Assembly (NCBI RefSeq): GCF_014773485.1
Contig: NZ_JACXBP010000004.1
Span: 124,001 to 188,000 of the forward strand
DNA: 64,000 nucleotides
Direction of reading: 5' to 3'
From: Erwinia aphidicola
GTDB taxonomy: Bacteria > Pseudomonadota > Gammaproteobacteria > Enterobacterales > Enterobacteriaceae
In this document: positions 57,060 through 64,000 of the stretch, piece after piece
Layout of the letters: every line of letters starts with the position of its first letter
Position numbering within the stretch: the first letter of the stretch is position 1
Notes under the pieces: model-generated
What the model saw: the letters and a program-made list of their open reading frames with translations, nothing else
The model's database searches: none
Told to the model about the DNA's origin: nothing
Program-made: the position numbers and the translations under genes

Positions 57060-57231
57060 TTTGCCTACTCCATGGGCTTCAAAGGAAGCTCGTAGTATGA
57101 GATCCCAGTAATTCGTTAGCAACATTAACGTGAAATGAAGCTTGAATCAGAAGTTTTATCTAAAATTTATCATTTTTTTATTTTATTGTTCTGTTTTTGG
57201 GTGTTCAGTAAATCTAAGTTTGGAGGAGAAT

Positions 57232-57966
57232 ATGAGATTCAATATCGAAGGCGTAGTTATTTTTGATACCGAAAAGGCTTTACTTGTCAATCTGCTCACG
57301 GGAGATTGTATCGAGTTATCCCAAACATCGGCGCGCCTGCTGGCTGCATTGCTGACGCATTCCGGAGAGGTATTAGCGCGCGATGAGATTTTTCAGTCTA
57401 TTTTTGATAAGTTTGGCGCACGGGCTTCTAACAGTAATTTGAATCAATATATTTCAATACTGCGAAAAAATTTACATGATTTGGGGATCGAACAGGAGAT
57501 TATTATTACTGTCCCTCGCGTTGGGTTTACGATCTCGGAACATGCGGTAATTAATGAAGAAGTCAACGCTCCCAATGTCGCTGTCAATCAACGATGGCTG
57601 CCTTTTTTATACGAAAAGCTCATCGCGGGTCGGATCTATTTTATGGCCGGAGGGAGTGTTGTTTTTTTAGCATTTATTGTCTTTTTCTTCAGGGTGGAAG
57701 AGCACATCACAGAATTAATTCCGTCAAAGATGTCACTGAATCAATGCAGTTTTTATGTCTATCTTCCCATGTCAATGCAGGATATTCATAACGCTTTTTC
57801 TTTGTCCGGAAGAGTGCTGGACTGCTCGGTGCCAAAAAAAATCTATCTTTACAGTCAGGTTATAGAAAGTGATTTAGGTTACCACGTTCAAATTTTGATG
57901 GTTGAATGCGAACGAAATGGCAATCGTTGTACCAGTGAGTATATAAGAGAGATTCACAATGCTTAA
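57232..57966 (+). CDS. ToxR-like membrane-bound winged-helix regulator
   Basis: A 244-residue one-component regulator. Residues 1-105 form an OmpR-type winged helix, ending in VPRVGFTI, the usual wing sequence. A single membrane helix lies near 135-155 (GGSVVFLAFIVFFF). The periplasmic part of about 85 residues has four cysteines (NQCSF, LDCSV, VECER, NRCTS) that could sense redox state or lock the fold. The ATG at 57232 follows a strong GGAGGAG site; the longer frame is discarded. It overlaps its partner gene by 8 bp. The layout recalls the E. coli YqeI/YqeJ and Vibrio ToxR/ToxS pairs. Targets unknown; the nearby fatty-acid-like operon is one possibility. Confidence 0.78.
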   Translation: MRFNIEGVVIFDTEKALLVNLLTGDCIELSQTSARLLAALLTHSGEVLARDEIFQSIFDKFGARASNSNLNQYISILRKNLHDLGIEQEIIITVPRVGFTISEHAVINEEVNAPNVAVNQRWLPFLYEKLIAGRIYFMAGGSVVFLAFIVFFFRVEEHITELIPSKMSLNQCSFYVYLPMSMQDIHNAFSLSGRVLDCSVPKKIYLYSQVIESDLGYHVQILMVECERNGNRCTSEYIREIHNA

Positions 57967-58444
57967 GCTGTCAGCTTTGCTTGCAATTATTACCTGTCTG
58001 CTGTCGGTAGGTGGAGTAATTTATTTTTCCAAGGATCCCGTTTTTATCTGTGAAACGCCATTCACCCTGACTCAAAATGTAAATAATGAGGTGATTCGTG
58101 CCCAGGGCGTCATGTTTGTCCATGTTGACGGTGATAAACTGTTTATTAAAATGGATGGCCTGCTCACTCACCAAAGCAAAAAGTATATTATCGCGCGCAC
58201 GATTGAGCTAGCGTATAAACACTATAATCTTAAGGCCGACCTCTATAAAGTTGTCAGCCTCGACACTGTGCGCGACGACACAGACAATATTGATGATGGG
58301 CTGGTCTCGGGCTTGCTTTTCGGTATGAGGCAGAAGGAAAAAATTATTTTCCTTAAGCGTGTCGGGGATAGTGTCATTTTGTTCGGCAATAATACCTTTC
58401 CGCAGTTCGGTTGCCTACGCAATCCAGCGGAGGCCCACAGTTAA
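57959..58444 (+). CDS. small periplasmic partner of the ToxR-like regulator
   Basis: A 161-residue protein with one N-terminal membrane helix (LSALLAIITCLLSVGGVIYF) and a periplasmic domain with two cysteines, one near residue 31 (FICETPF) and one near the end (FGCLRNP). The 8-bp overlap with the regulator gene means that they are translated together. The size, layout and placement equal the YqeJ-type partners of ToxR-like regulators, which modulate stability or activity of the regulator in the periplasm. Similarity to ToxS itself is not evident. Function is inferred from context. Confidence 0.65.
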   Translation: MLKLSALLAIITCLLSVGGVIYFSKDPVFICETPFTLTQNVNNEVIRAQGVMFVHVDGDKLFIKMDGLLTHQSKKYIIARTIELAYKHYNLKADLYKVVSLDTVRDDTDNIDDGLVSGLLFGMRQKEKIIFLKRVGDSVILFGNNTFPQFGCLRNPAEAHS

Positions 58445-58527
58445 TCCCCTCGCTGCGCTAACAGGAAATTCTCTGTCCAGGTGCAGCAGGTTAACCGCAA
58501 ACGGTGGGCCCAATCACAGCTGATGAT

Positions 58528-58552
58528 GCCGCGAAATCAGCTATTTCGCGGC
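58528..58552. terminator. stem-loop between convergent regulator and ketoreductase genes
   Basis: A perfect 10-bp stem, gccgcgaaat with atttcgcggc around cagct. It lies between the stops of the partner gene (plus) and the ketoreductase gene (minus). There is no strong T-run, so it is a bidirectional hairpin candidate. Confidence 0.6.
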
Positions 58553-58561
58553 GTGGGTTAA

Positions 58562-59299
58562 TCAGGCCGAGAGCCCACCGTCAAGCACCAGCGTCTGCCC
58601 GGTTAAATAGCTGCTGTTATCACCAATCAGAAAGGCGGCGGCCTGGGCCACATCCACAGGATCGCCCAGCCGCCGTAGCGCGATATTTTGCCGCATCGTT
58701 TTCAGTTTCGCGGCGGGAACAGCCTCAATCATTTCGCTGGCGATTAATCCCGGGGCCAGGCAGTTGACCCGAAGACCAAACCGGCCGACCTCCCGCGCCA
58801 GCGAACGAGCCATGCCAATCATCGCCGCCTTGCTGGCAGCATAGGCCGTCTGCCCGCTGTTGCCCTGAAGCGCTGTGACGGACGACATCAGCACGATCGA
58901 ACCGCTTCCCTGCGTCATCATCTCGGCAAGCAGCCCCTGGTGCCAGTTCATCACTGAGACCAGATTGTTATCAAGAATTGCGCGCCAGTCCTGCGCATTC
59001 TGATGAATGTGCAGGGCATCGCGGGCGATCCCCGCGTTATGAATAATGGCGTGCGGTGCGCCAAACTGTTCGAGTAACGACCCGGCGACCTGCGCGACGC
59101 GCCCGTCATCCGTGCCGTCGCAGCATACCCCTTCAACCCAGGTGTCGGTGCCCATACTCCGTGCCTGCGCCAGCGTCGGCGCAATGCTCTCTGCGCTGCG
59201 GCCGGTAAAGACGATGTTCCACTCGGTCAGCAGGTGCATAACCAGCGCCTTGCCTATTCCCCGGCTGCCGCCGGTTATCAATATCCATTTGTTGGTCAT
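58562..59299 (-). CDS. FabG-like 3-oxoacyl-ACP reductase
   Basis: A 245-residue short-chain dehydrogenase. It has the NADPH motif GGSRGIG (residues 10-16) and a complete catalytic set, Ser140, Tyr153 and Lys157 (TAYAASKAA). It would reduce beta-ketoacyl groups carried on the ACP encoded directly upstream. The ATG at 59299 is one base past the ACP stop; a start 24 bases earlier is possible. It is the last gene of the operon. It is not the housekeeping fabG by context. Confidence 0.85.
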   Translation of the reverse strand: MTNKWILITGGSRGIGKALVMHLLTEWNIVFTGRSAESIAPTLAQARSMGTDTWVEGVCCDGTDDGRVAQVAGSLLEQFGAPHAIIHNAGIARDALHIHQNAQDWRAILDNNLVSVMNWHQGLLAEMMTQGSGSIVLMSSVTALQGNSGQTAYAASKAAMIGMARSLAREVGRFGLRVNCLAPGLIASEMIEAVPAAKLKTMRQNIALRRLGDPVDVAQAAAFLIGDNSSYLTGQTLVLDGGLSA

Positions 59300-59300
59300 A

Positions 59301-59540
59301 TTAACGCGCCATCTCCTGCTCAATAAGCTGACAAAGCTCTTTGAGGGTCATAAAGGGATGATTGATAAACATATCGGCCGTCAGCGTGACCTTAAACTCG
59401 CGCTTTGCCAGCACCATGAGTTCGACATAATCCAGGCTATCCAGCTCAAGCTGTGGCAGCGTCGTTTCTGGCGTGATTTCGCCGGGTTCCAGATCTTTTG
59501 CATCGCAGATCATTTCGCTGATTTTGCGGTATACAGTCAT
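59301..59540 (-). CDS. acyl carrier protein
   Basis: A 79-residue acidic ACP with the phosphopantetheine serine at Ser35 in the motif LELDSLDYVEL. The four-helix pattern is clear. It would carry the growing acyl chain between the ketosynthase, ketoreductase and dehydratase of this operon after activation by a phosphopantetheinyl transferase, which is not encoded in the window. The gene is separated from the MaoC-like gene by 14 bp and from the ketoreductase gene by one base. Confidence 0.92.
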   Translation of the reverse strand: MTVYRKISEMICDAKDLEPGEITPETTLPQLELDSLDYVELMVLAKREFKVTLTADMFINHPFMTLKELCQLIEQEMAR

Positions 59541-59554
59541 AATATTATCCTTAT

Positions 59555-60346
59555 TTATGCTATGGCCACCGGGCCAATCTTGAGAGTGACGGCAGTGCTG
59601 ATAAAGTGATTGCGCGAGTGGGTTCTGGCTGCAATACGGATAATCGCACCTTGCTGAAGATCGCCGATGACCATCACCGGCAGCGTTTCCAGCGTCAGAT
59701 TTTCTGCCGGGTCGTGCGGATGCCAGTCTGCCAGCAGGCGGTGGTCAAAAAGGCTTTCCTGATGCGTCTGAATCACGGGAATGTGGGCGAACAGGGCTTC
59801 CAGCGTCGTGCCCTGCGGCAGCATAGCGGCGACGGCCTCCTGACGAAGCAGCGCCTCATCCTGAATCAGGTGGCGAAACAGCAGCGCGTCGAGGAAGTGC
59901 CAGCGCTGTCCGGCAGGTAAAAGCGAGGCAAACTTCTGCTGAAGTCGCGCCAGCGTGGGGCGATCCAGCTCGCCGCGGCTGACGTTGACGCTGTCGACGT
60001 CCGGCAGGGCAGCGGTGGGTGCGATCTGGCAGGTGAGGCAGGTTTCTCCGCTGGCCGGGTCGCGAACGATGGCCGCTGCCGCTTTTTTCTCATCGCGTAT
60101 CAGCTGATAGGGCATGTCACACCACAGCGGTCTGCGCAGGCGTACCGTGCATTTCAGCAGGGGGGCATCGCTGGCAGATGGACTGATTGCGGCTTTGACA
60201 TCAAGTAACGCGCGCATGCCGTGTACGCTAAGATGCGCTGCGCCCTGTTTTTGTGCCCAGGACGCGTCGAAATGGACAGGATTGTAATCCCCGGAGAAGC
60301 CTGCCCAGTCGTGTGCATCGCTCAGGGTGTAGTGCAGCGGCATCAT
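59555..60346 (-). CDS. MaoC-like dehydratase
   Basis: A 263-residue protein whose N-terminal part carries the hydratase-2 motif FSGDYNPVHFD (residues 17-27), with the Asp and His used by R-specific enoyl hydratases/MaoC dehydratases. The C-terminal 130 residues contain no second copy of that motif; the arrangement suggests a double hot-dog protein with a degenerate second half, but this is inference. It probably dehydrates 3-hydroxyacyl-ACP made by the ketoreductase. It shares ATGA with the ketosynthase gene. Confidence 0.7.
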   Translation of the reverse strand: MMPLHYTLSDAHDWAGFSGDYNPVHFDASWAQKQGAAHLSVHGMRALLDVKAAISPSASDAPLLKCTVRLRRPLWCDMPYQLIRDEKKAAAAIVRDPASGETCLTCQIAPTAALPDVDSVNVSRGELDRPTLARLQQKFASLLPAGQRWHFLDALLFRHLIQDEALLRQEAVAAMLPQGTTLEALFAHIPVIQTHQESLFDHRLLADWHPHDPAENLTLETLPVMVIGDLQQGAIIRIAARTHSRNHFISTAVTLKIGPVAIA

Positions 60347-61596
60347 GGGTGTTTTTCCAGGATCAGTGCCGCATTGGCTCCCCCAAAGCCAAAGCTCAGG
60401 TTCAGCGTGCGGCGAATGTTCCCGGCGCGATGTCCCTCAACGATATAGTCGAGGTCACAGAGCTCGTCCGGCTGCTGATAGTTGGCGGTTGCCGGCATGG
60501 TGCTCTGTGCCATCGCCTGCAGACAAACAATGCTTTCAAAAACGCCGGCAGCGGAGATGAGATGGCCCGAGTAGGACTTGGTACTGGAGACGGGGATCGC
60601 GTACGCGGCCTCACCGAGCGCCATCTTCAGCGCCTGGGTTTCATTGAGATCGTTCAGCGGCGTTGAAGTGCCGTGAGCATTGATATAGTCCAGCTGCGTG
60701 GGCGCCAGCTGCGCCTGATGCAGGGCTTCAGTAATGGTTTTAACGCGCGCGAGACAATCCCCGGCGGGCGACGTGAAGTCCCAGGCATCGGAGAAGTTTG
60801 CGTAACCGGTGATCTCCCCGAGGATCGTTGCGCCGCGCGCCAGGGCACTTTCGCGTTCTTCAAGGCAGAGTACCGCCGCGCCTTCGGAGAGCACAAACCC
60901 ACTGCGGTGGGCGCTGAACGGGCAGCTGGCGCGTTGTGGATCGGACTGCTCCTTACTTAACGCCCCCAGAACGTCGATGTTCCACACCGCACAGTGGCTG
61001 GTCAGCGACTCTCCGGCGCCGGCCAGCATCATTTTTGCTCTACCGCTGCGGATCACCTCGCAGGCATCGCCAATCACCATTGTACCGGTGGCGCAGGCAG
61101 CAATAACCGTATTTTGATAGCCGCTTAGCCCCCAGAACTGGCTGCACGCGGCCGTGGTCACGCTGGGCATCGCGAAGAAACAGTTAAACGGCGAGGTGAC
61201 GCCGGTGGTGGCAAACTCCTCCTGGGCGCTGTAGCTTTCATCCAGTCCCGCCCAGCCTGTTCCCATAATCACCCCACAATCCAGCGCAGAATAAAATGCG
61301 CGCGGCAGCGACTCACCAAAGGCCATCGCCATCGCCTGGCGCGCTGCGCCGACCGTCAGACGCGCAAAGCGCGGCAGCTTACGGCGGATCGCTGCGGGTA
61401 CACCTTTCAGGCTTGGCTCCTCATCGATCAGCCCGAGAAAACGGGTATGAATGCCCAGCTCAGTTTTATCCACGTAGCGGTAGCCCCGGCGGTATTCCAT
61501 GATCGACTGCCAGCTAGCTGCTGCCGTTGCGCCAAGCGGCGTGACGGCACCGTATCCGGTCACAACCACGCGTTTTCCCTGATTATTTAACGTCAT
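60343..61596 (-). CDS. beta-ketoacyl-ACP synthase (FabF-like)
   Basis: A 417-residue ketosynthase with the complete Cys-His-His set: Cys168 (AACATGT), His308 (NAHGTSTPLND) and His345 (KSYSGHLISAAG). It resembles KAS II and the ketosynthases of aryl polyene and type II polyketide clusters. It would extend acyl-ACP with malonyl-ACP. No chain-length-factor partner lacking the cysteine is seen in the window. It overlaps the outer-membrane protein gene by 14 bp and the dehydratase gene by 4 bp. Confidence 0.88.
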   Translation of the reverse strand: MTLNNQGKRVVVTGYGAVTPLGATAAASWQSIMEYRRGYRYVDKTELGIHTRFLGLIDEEPSLKGVPAAIRRKLPRFARLTVGAARQAMAMAFGESLPRAFYSALDCGVIMGTGWAGLDESYSAQEEFATTGVTSPFNCFFAMPSVTTAACSQFWGLSGYQNTVIAACATGTMVIGDACEVIRSGRAKMMLAGAGESLTSHCAVWNIDVLGALSKEQSDPQRASCPFSAHRSGFVLSEGAAVLCLEERESALARGATILGEITGYANFSDAWDFTSPAGDCLARVKTITEALHQAQLAPTQLDYINAHGTSTPLNDLNETQALKMALGEAAYAIPVSSTKSYSGHLISAAGVFESIVCLQAMAQSTMPATANYQQPDELCDLDYIVEGHRAGNIRRTLNLSFGFGGANAALILEKHP

Positions 61597-62977
61597 TATT
61601 TAATATCCTGTATTGCGTTTTGCCACCCCCCTGCGCCAGCCAGAGCTGAAGCGTGGCGTAGAGGTAATCGTATTGCGTTTGTGCAAGGGTATTTTCCAGC
61701 GTCAGCAGATCGTCCTGGGCGTCCAGCAGCGTTTTAAAATCTACCGCGCCAGCGCGATAGCGGCTTTCAGTCAGGGTTAAACGCTGGCGGCCCAGCGACA
61801 GCGACTGCTGCAGGCGGCTGCGCTGCTCCGCGGCGCTAAGGCGCTTCTCCATCGCGTTATCCACCTCGGCGAGAGCGGTATACGCGGTGCGGCGAAAAGT
61901 GATGGCCGCCTGTTGGATCGCCAGCCCCGACTGCCTGACGGTGAGCTGTGTGGTATTCCACTGGATAAAGGGCAGCGCGAGTGACGTGCCGACGGTGCGA
62001 ACGGGGTCGCGGAACCACTGGCTGAACGCCTGGCTTCCGGCATTCAGAGCAGCATTTAACGACAGCGAAGGGTAGAAGCTCAGCCGCGAGGCGTCATAGC
62101 CCGCCAGTGCCGCGCGCAGGCGTGACTCAGCCGCCTGAATATCGGGGCGATGGGCAATCACCTGCAGCGGCGTTTTTTCCCGCACCGGCACGCGCTGGCT
62201 GGGCAGCAGGAAGGCGGCCTCCGCCGTGTGCTGCTCCGCAGGGCGGTTAAGCAGCAGCGCCAGCGCATTGCGCGCGTTTTCACGCTGTTGCTGCAGCGTG
62301 CGCAGCTGGTTCTGATGCTCAATCAGCGCCTGCTGAGAGAGCAGCACATCCAGCTGTCCGACCTTGCCTGCCCGGAACCAGGATGCCACCTGCTGCGCCG
62401 TCTGTTGCGAGATCGCCAGGCTTTGTTGCCGGTTGCGGATCTGCTGGTTGTAGAGGGCAATGTTCCAGTAAAGCTGCGCGGTGGTGCCAATGGTGGAGAG
62501 CACCGTGGCCTGATAGTCCTCAGCGCTGGCGACGGCCTGCCATTCGCTTTGCTCGCGAACACGCGCCAGCTTGCCCCACAGATCCAGCTCGTAGCTCAGG
62601 CTTAACTGGCTGCTGTAGCTCTCGCTGGTCGCGGCGGCGCCGCGCAGGTGCTGGCTGTTGCTGGCACTGCCGGTCAGCTCCACGTTCGGCGACAGGTTAG
62701 TGGCGGTTAGCCCGGCGGCCACGCGCGCCTGCTGCAGGGTAATGGCCGCGGCGGCCACATCGTTATTACTGGTCAGAACCTGCGTGATGATGCGCGACAG
62801 CGTGGGGTCGTCGAAACGTTCCCACCAGTTGTCATACCGCCGATCGAACCGATCGGACCGATCCACAGCGGGCCAGCGCTCGGGCAGTGAAAGCAGCGGG
62901 CGCTGATAGTCACTCTTGCCGAGGTGACCGCAGCCGCTCAGCAGCAATATCGCGGTAAGTAAGGCGGGGATCTTCAT
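61583..62977 (-). CDS. NodT-family outer-membrane efflux lipoprotein
   Basis: A 464-residue TolC-like outer-membrane factor of the NodT family. The signal peptide ends in a lipobox (LLSGC, Cys16). The two halves show the usual repeated helical segments, such as AAAITLQQARVAAGLTATN and TLTESRYRAGAVDFKTLLDAQ. It would form the outer-membrane channel for the MacB-type permease encoded next to it (4-bp ATGA overlap). Being embedded between exporter and biosynthetic genes, it is likely dedicated to their product. Confidence 0.9.
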   Translation of the reverse strand: MKIPALLTAILLLSGCGHLGKSDYQRPLLSLPERWPAVDRSDRFDRRYDNWWERFDDPTLSRIITQVLTSNNDVAAAAITLQQARVAAGLTATNLSPNVELTGSASNSQHLRGAAATSESYSSQLSLSYELDLWGKLARVREQSEWQAVASAEDYQATVLSTIGTTAQLYWNIALYNQQIRNRQQSLAISQQTAQQVASWFRAGKVGQLDVLLSQQALIEHQNQLRTLQQQRENARNALALLLNRPAEQHTAEAAFLLPSQRVPVREKTPLQVIAHRPDIQAAESRLRAALAGYDASRLSFYPSLSLNAALNAGSQAFSQWFRDPVRTVGTSLALPFIQWNTTQLTVRQSGLAIQQAAITFRRTAYTALAEVDNAMEKRLSAAEQRSRLQQSLSLGRQRLTLTESRYRAGAVDFKTLLDAQDDLLTLENTLAQTQYDYLYATLQLWLAQGGGKTQYRILNNDVK

Positions 62978-64000
62978 TCTCGCGCCAGCGCCTCCATCGG
63001 GTTAAGTCGGGCAGCTCTGCGCGCCGGAAAATAGCCGAACGTCACTCCAATAGCCGCGGAAAACAGGCAGGCGATGACCAGCGGGAAGAGGGTAAAAACC
63101 ATCGTGAACTCATCCGTTATCAGTGAAAACAGCGTACCTACCAGCCACGAACCGGCGATGCCTGCCAGCCCGCCCAGCACGCAGATGGTGACGGCCTCGA
63201 TCAGAAACTGATTCATAATGTCCGACGGCCGCGCACCGACAGACAGGCGAATGCCGATTTCATGGGTGCGTTCCGTAACCGATACCAGCATGATATTCAT
63301 GACGCCGACGCCGCCGACCAGCAGCGAAATAGCGGCAATCGCCGTAATCAGCAGCGACATCGAGTCCGAGGTTTTTTGCAGCGCCGTTGCCAGCTTATCG
63401 TCGGTCTGGGTAAAAAAATCCTTTTTGCCATGACTGCGTACCAGATGATCCACCGCTCTGCGCGTCGCTTCGGCGGGCTTCAGCGTCTCCTGAAAGCGCA
63501 GAGTGATGGCTTCGAGCGGTTTGTCGCCGGTGATGCGCTGCTGTAGCGAGGTGTAGGGTATCCAGCCGCTGACAAAACCGCCGATCATCTTCGGCCCGGG
63601 GCGTGAGGCCACGCCGATCACGCGCCACGGCGCCCCGGCAATCTGTACGATCTTCCCTAGCGGATCTTCACCATCCGGAAAGAGGGCATCACGGCCGGTT
63701 TCATCAAGGATCAACACCGGTTCGCTTTCAGCCACATCCCGTGCGCCAAAGCCGTGTCCCTGTACGAACTGCAGTCCCTGTAAGGCAAAGTAGTTCTGCG
63801 ACACGCCGTTCAGCATGACGGAAGCGTCGTAGCCTTTGCGCACGGCTGTCGTCATGCTGCTCAGCAGCGGGGAGACGCCCACCACCCACGGGAGTTTTTC
63901 CAGGCTGCTGACATCATCCATTGACAGAGCACGTGTCATATCCGGGCGCTGATTGCCCCAGCCGCTACCGGGATGGATTTCCAGCGTGGTGGTGCCGAAC
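62974..64000 (-). CDS. MacB-type ABC transporter permease, 5' end beyond window
   Basis: The last 341 residues of a MacB-like protein; the frame is open to the window edge. Visible are the periplasmic domain (GTTTLEIHPGSGWGNQRPDM onwards and a LPWVVGVSPLLSSM stretch) and three C-terminal membrane helices, including LLVGGVGVMNIMLVSVTERTHEIG, the family hallmark. The ATP-binding domain and first helix, if fused, lie outside. MacB works with a MacA adaptor and a TolC-type channel to drive export of peptides, lipopeptides and siderophores across the outer membrane by mechanotransmission. A macA homologue is expected just beyond the edge. Confidence 0.88.
   Translation of the reverse strand, partial: FGTTTLEIHPGSGWGNQRPDMTRALSMDDVSSLEKLPWVVGVSPLLSSMTTAVRKGYDASVMLNGVSQNYFALQGLQFVQGHGFGARDVAESEPVLILDETGRDALFPDGEDPLGKIVQIAGAPWRVIGVASRPGPKMIGGFVSGWIPYTSLQQRITGDKPLEAITLRFQETLKPAEATRRAVDHLVRSHGKKDFFTQTDDKLATALQKTSDSMSLLITAIAAISLLVGGVGVMNIMLVSVTERTHEIGIRLSVGARPSDIMNQFLIEAVTICVLGGLAGIAGSWLVGTLFSLITDEFTMVFTLFPLVIACLFSAAIGVTFGYFPARRAARLNPMEALARE

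Noticed and set aside
57142..57231. N-terminal extension of the ToxR-like regulator that looks like a lipoprotein signal
   Set aside because: A winged helix must be cytosolic, and the strong GGAGGAG site belongs to the ATG at 57232.

Overview
The window looks like chromosomal DNA of an Enterobacterales bacterium, most likely Erwinia/Pantoea-like (inference). Two long blocks keep E. coli gene order: epmB-efp-ecnB-blc-frdDCBA-epmA, and ridA-pyrI-pyrB-pyrL-argI-rraB-miaE-yjgM-yjgN-valS-holC-pepA-lptF-lptG-yjgR. The yhaK/yhaJ-yqjG-yqjF-yqjKEDC-mzrA-yqjA-exuR-exuT/uxa block is also recognisable. Protein lengths match E. coli almost residue for residue. Interspersed are genes absent from E. coli at these places.

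Layout. 1-6.1 kb: a stand-alone FAD/NAD(P)-binding protein, a SWIM-SNF2 helicase and the serine/threonine symporter SstT. 6.1-13.4 kb: EF-P with both lysylation enzymes EpmB and EpmA, one entericidin lipoprotein, the lipocalin Blc and fumarate reductase FrdABCD; ampC and sugE, expected here from other enterics, are missing and a 104-bp nested palindrome lies there instead. 13.4-17.4 kb: an operon for an aromatic acid (AAHS transporter, gallate-type ring-cleavage dioxygenase, amidohydrolase, type II dehydroquinase). 18.1-20.2 kb: a carbonic anhydrase/SulP transporter pair. 20.2-26.6 kb: the yha/yqj stress and envelope block ending in the Cpx-linked yqjA-mzrA pair. 26.9-33.9 kb: the galacturonate regulon exuT-exuR and uxaCBA with ExuR-like and CRP-like sites. 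33.9-38.1 kb: a solitary treC and a secreted GH20 hexosaminidase. 38.2-56.3 kb: conserved core genes, including pyrBI with its leader peptide/attenuator and argI with tandem ARG boxes.

56.3-64.0 kb is accessory. An AT-rich module holds a PapI/FaeA-like regulator divergent from a ToxR-like membrane-bound winged-helix regulator and its small periplasmic partner. It abuts a tightly overlapping minus-strand operon encoding a MacB-type ABC exporter (cut by the window end), a NodT-type outer-membrane lipoprotein, a ketosynthase, a MaoC-like dehydratase, an acyl carrier protein and a ketoreductase. This looks like a dedicated machine that makes and exports a lipid or polyketide; its product is unknown to me and it is the best candidate for an undescribed system.

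A family of short GTAG-headed palindromes (REP-like) is scattered through intergenic gaps, several as head-to-head pairs. Their stems vary while the GTAG-GGG head and pyrimidine-rich loops persist. No tRNA, rRNA, CRISPR array, intact insertion sequence or prophage gene was seen.
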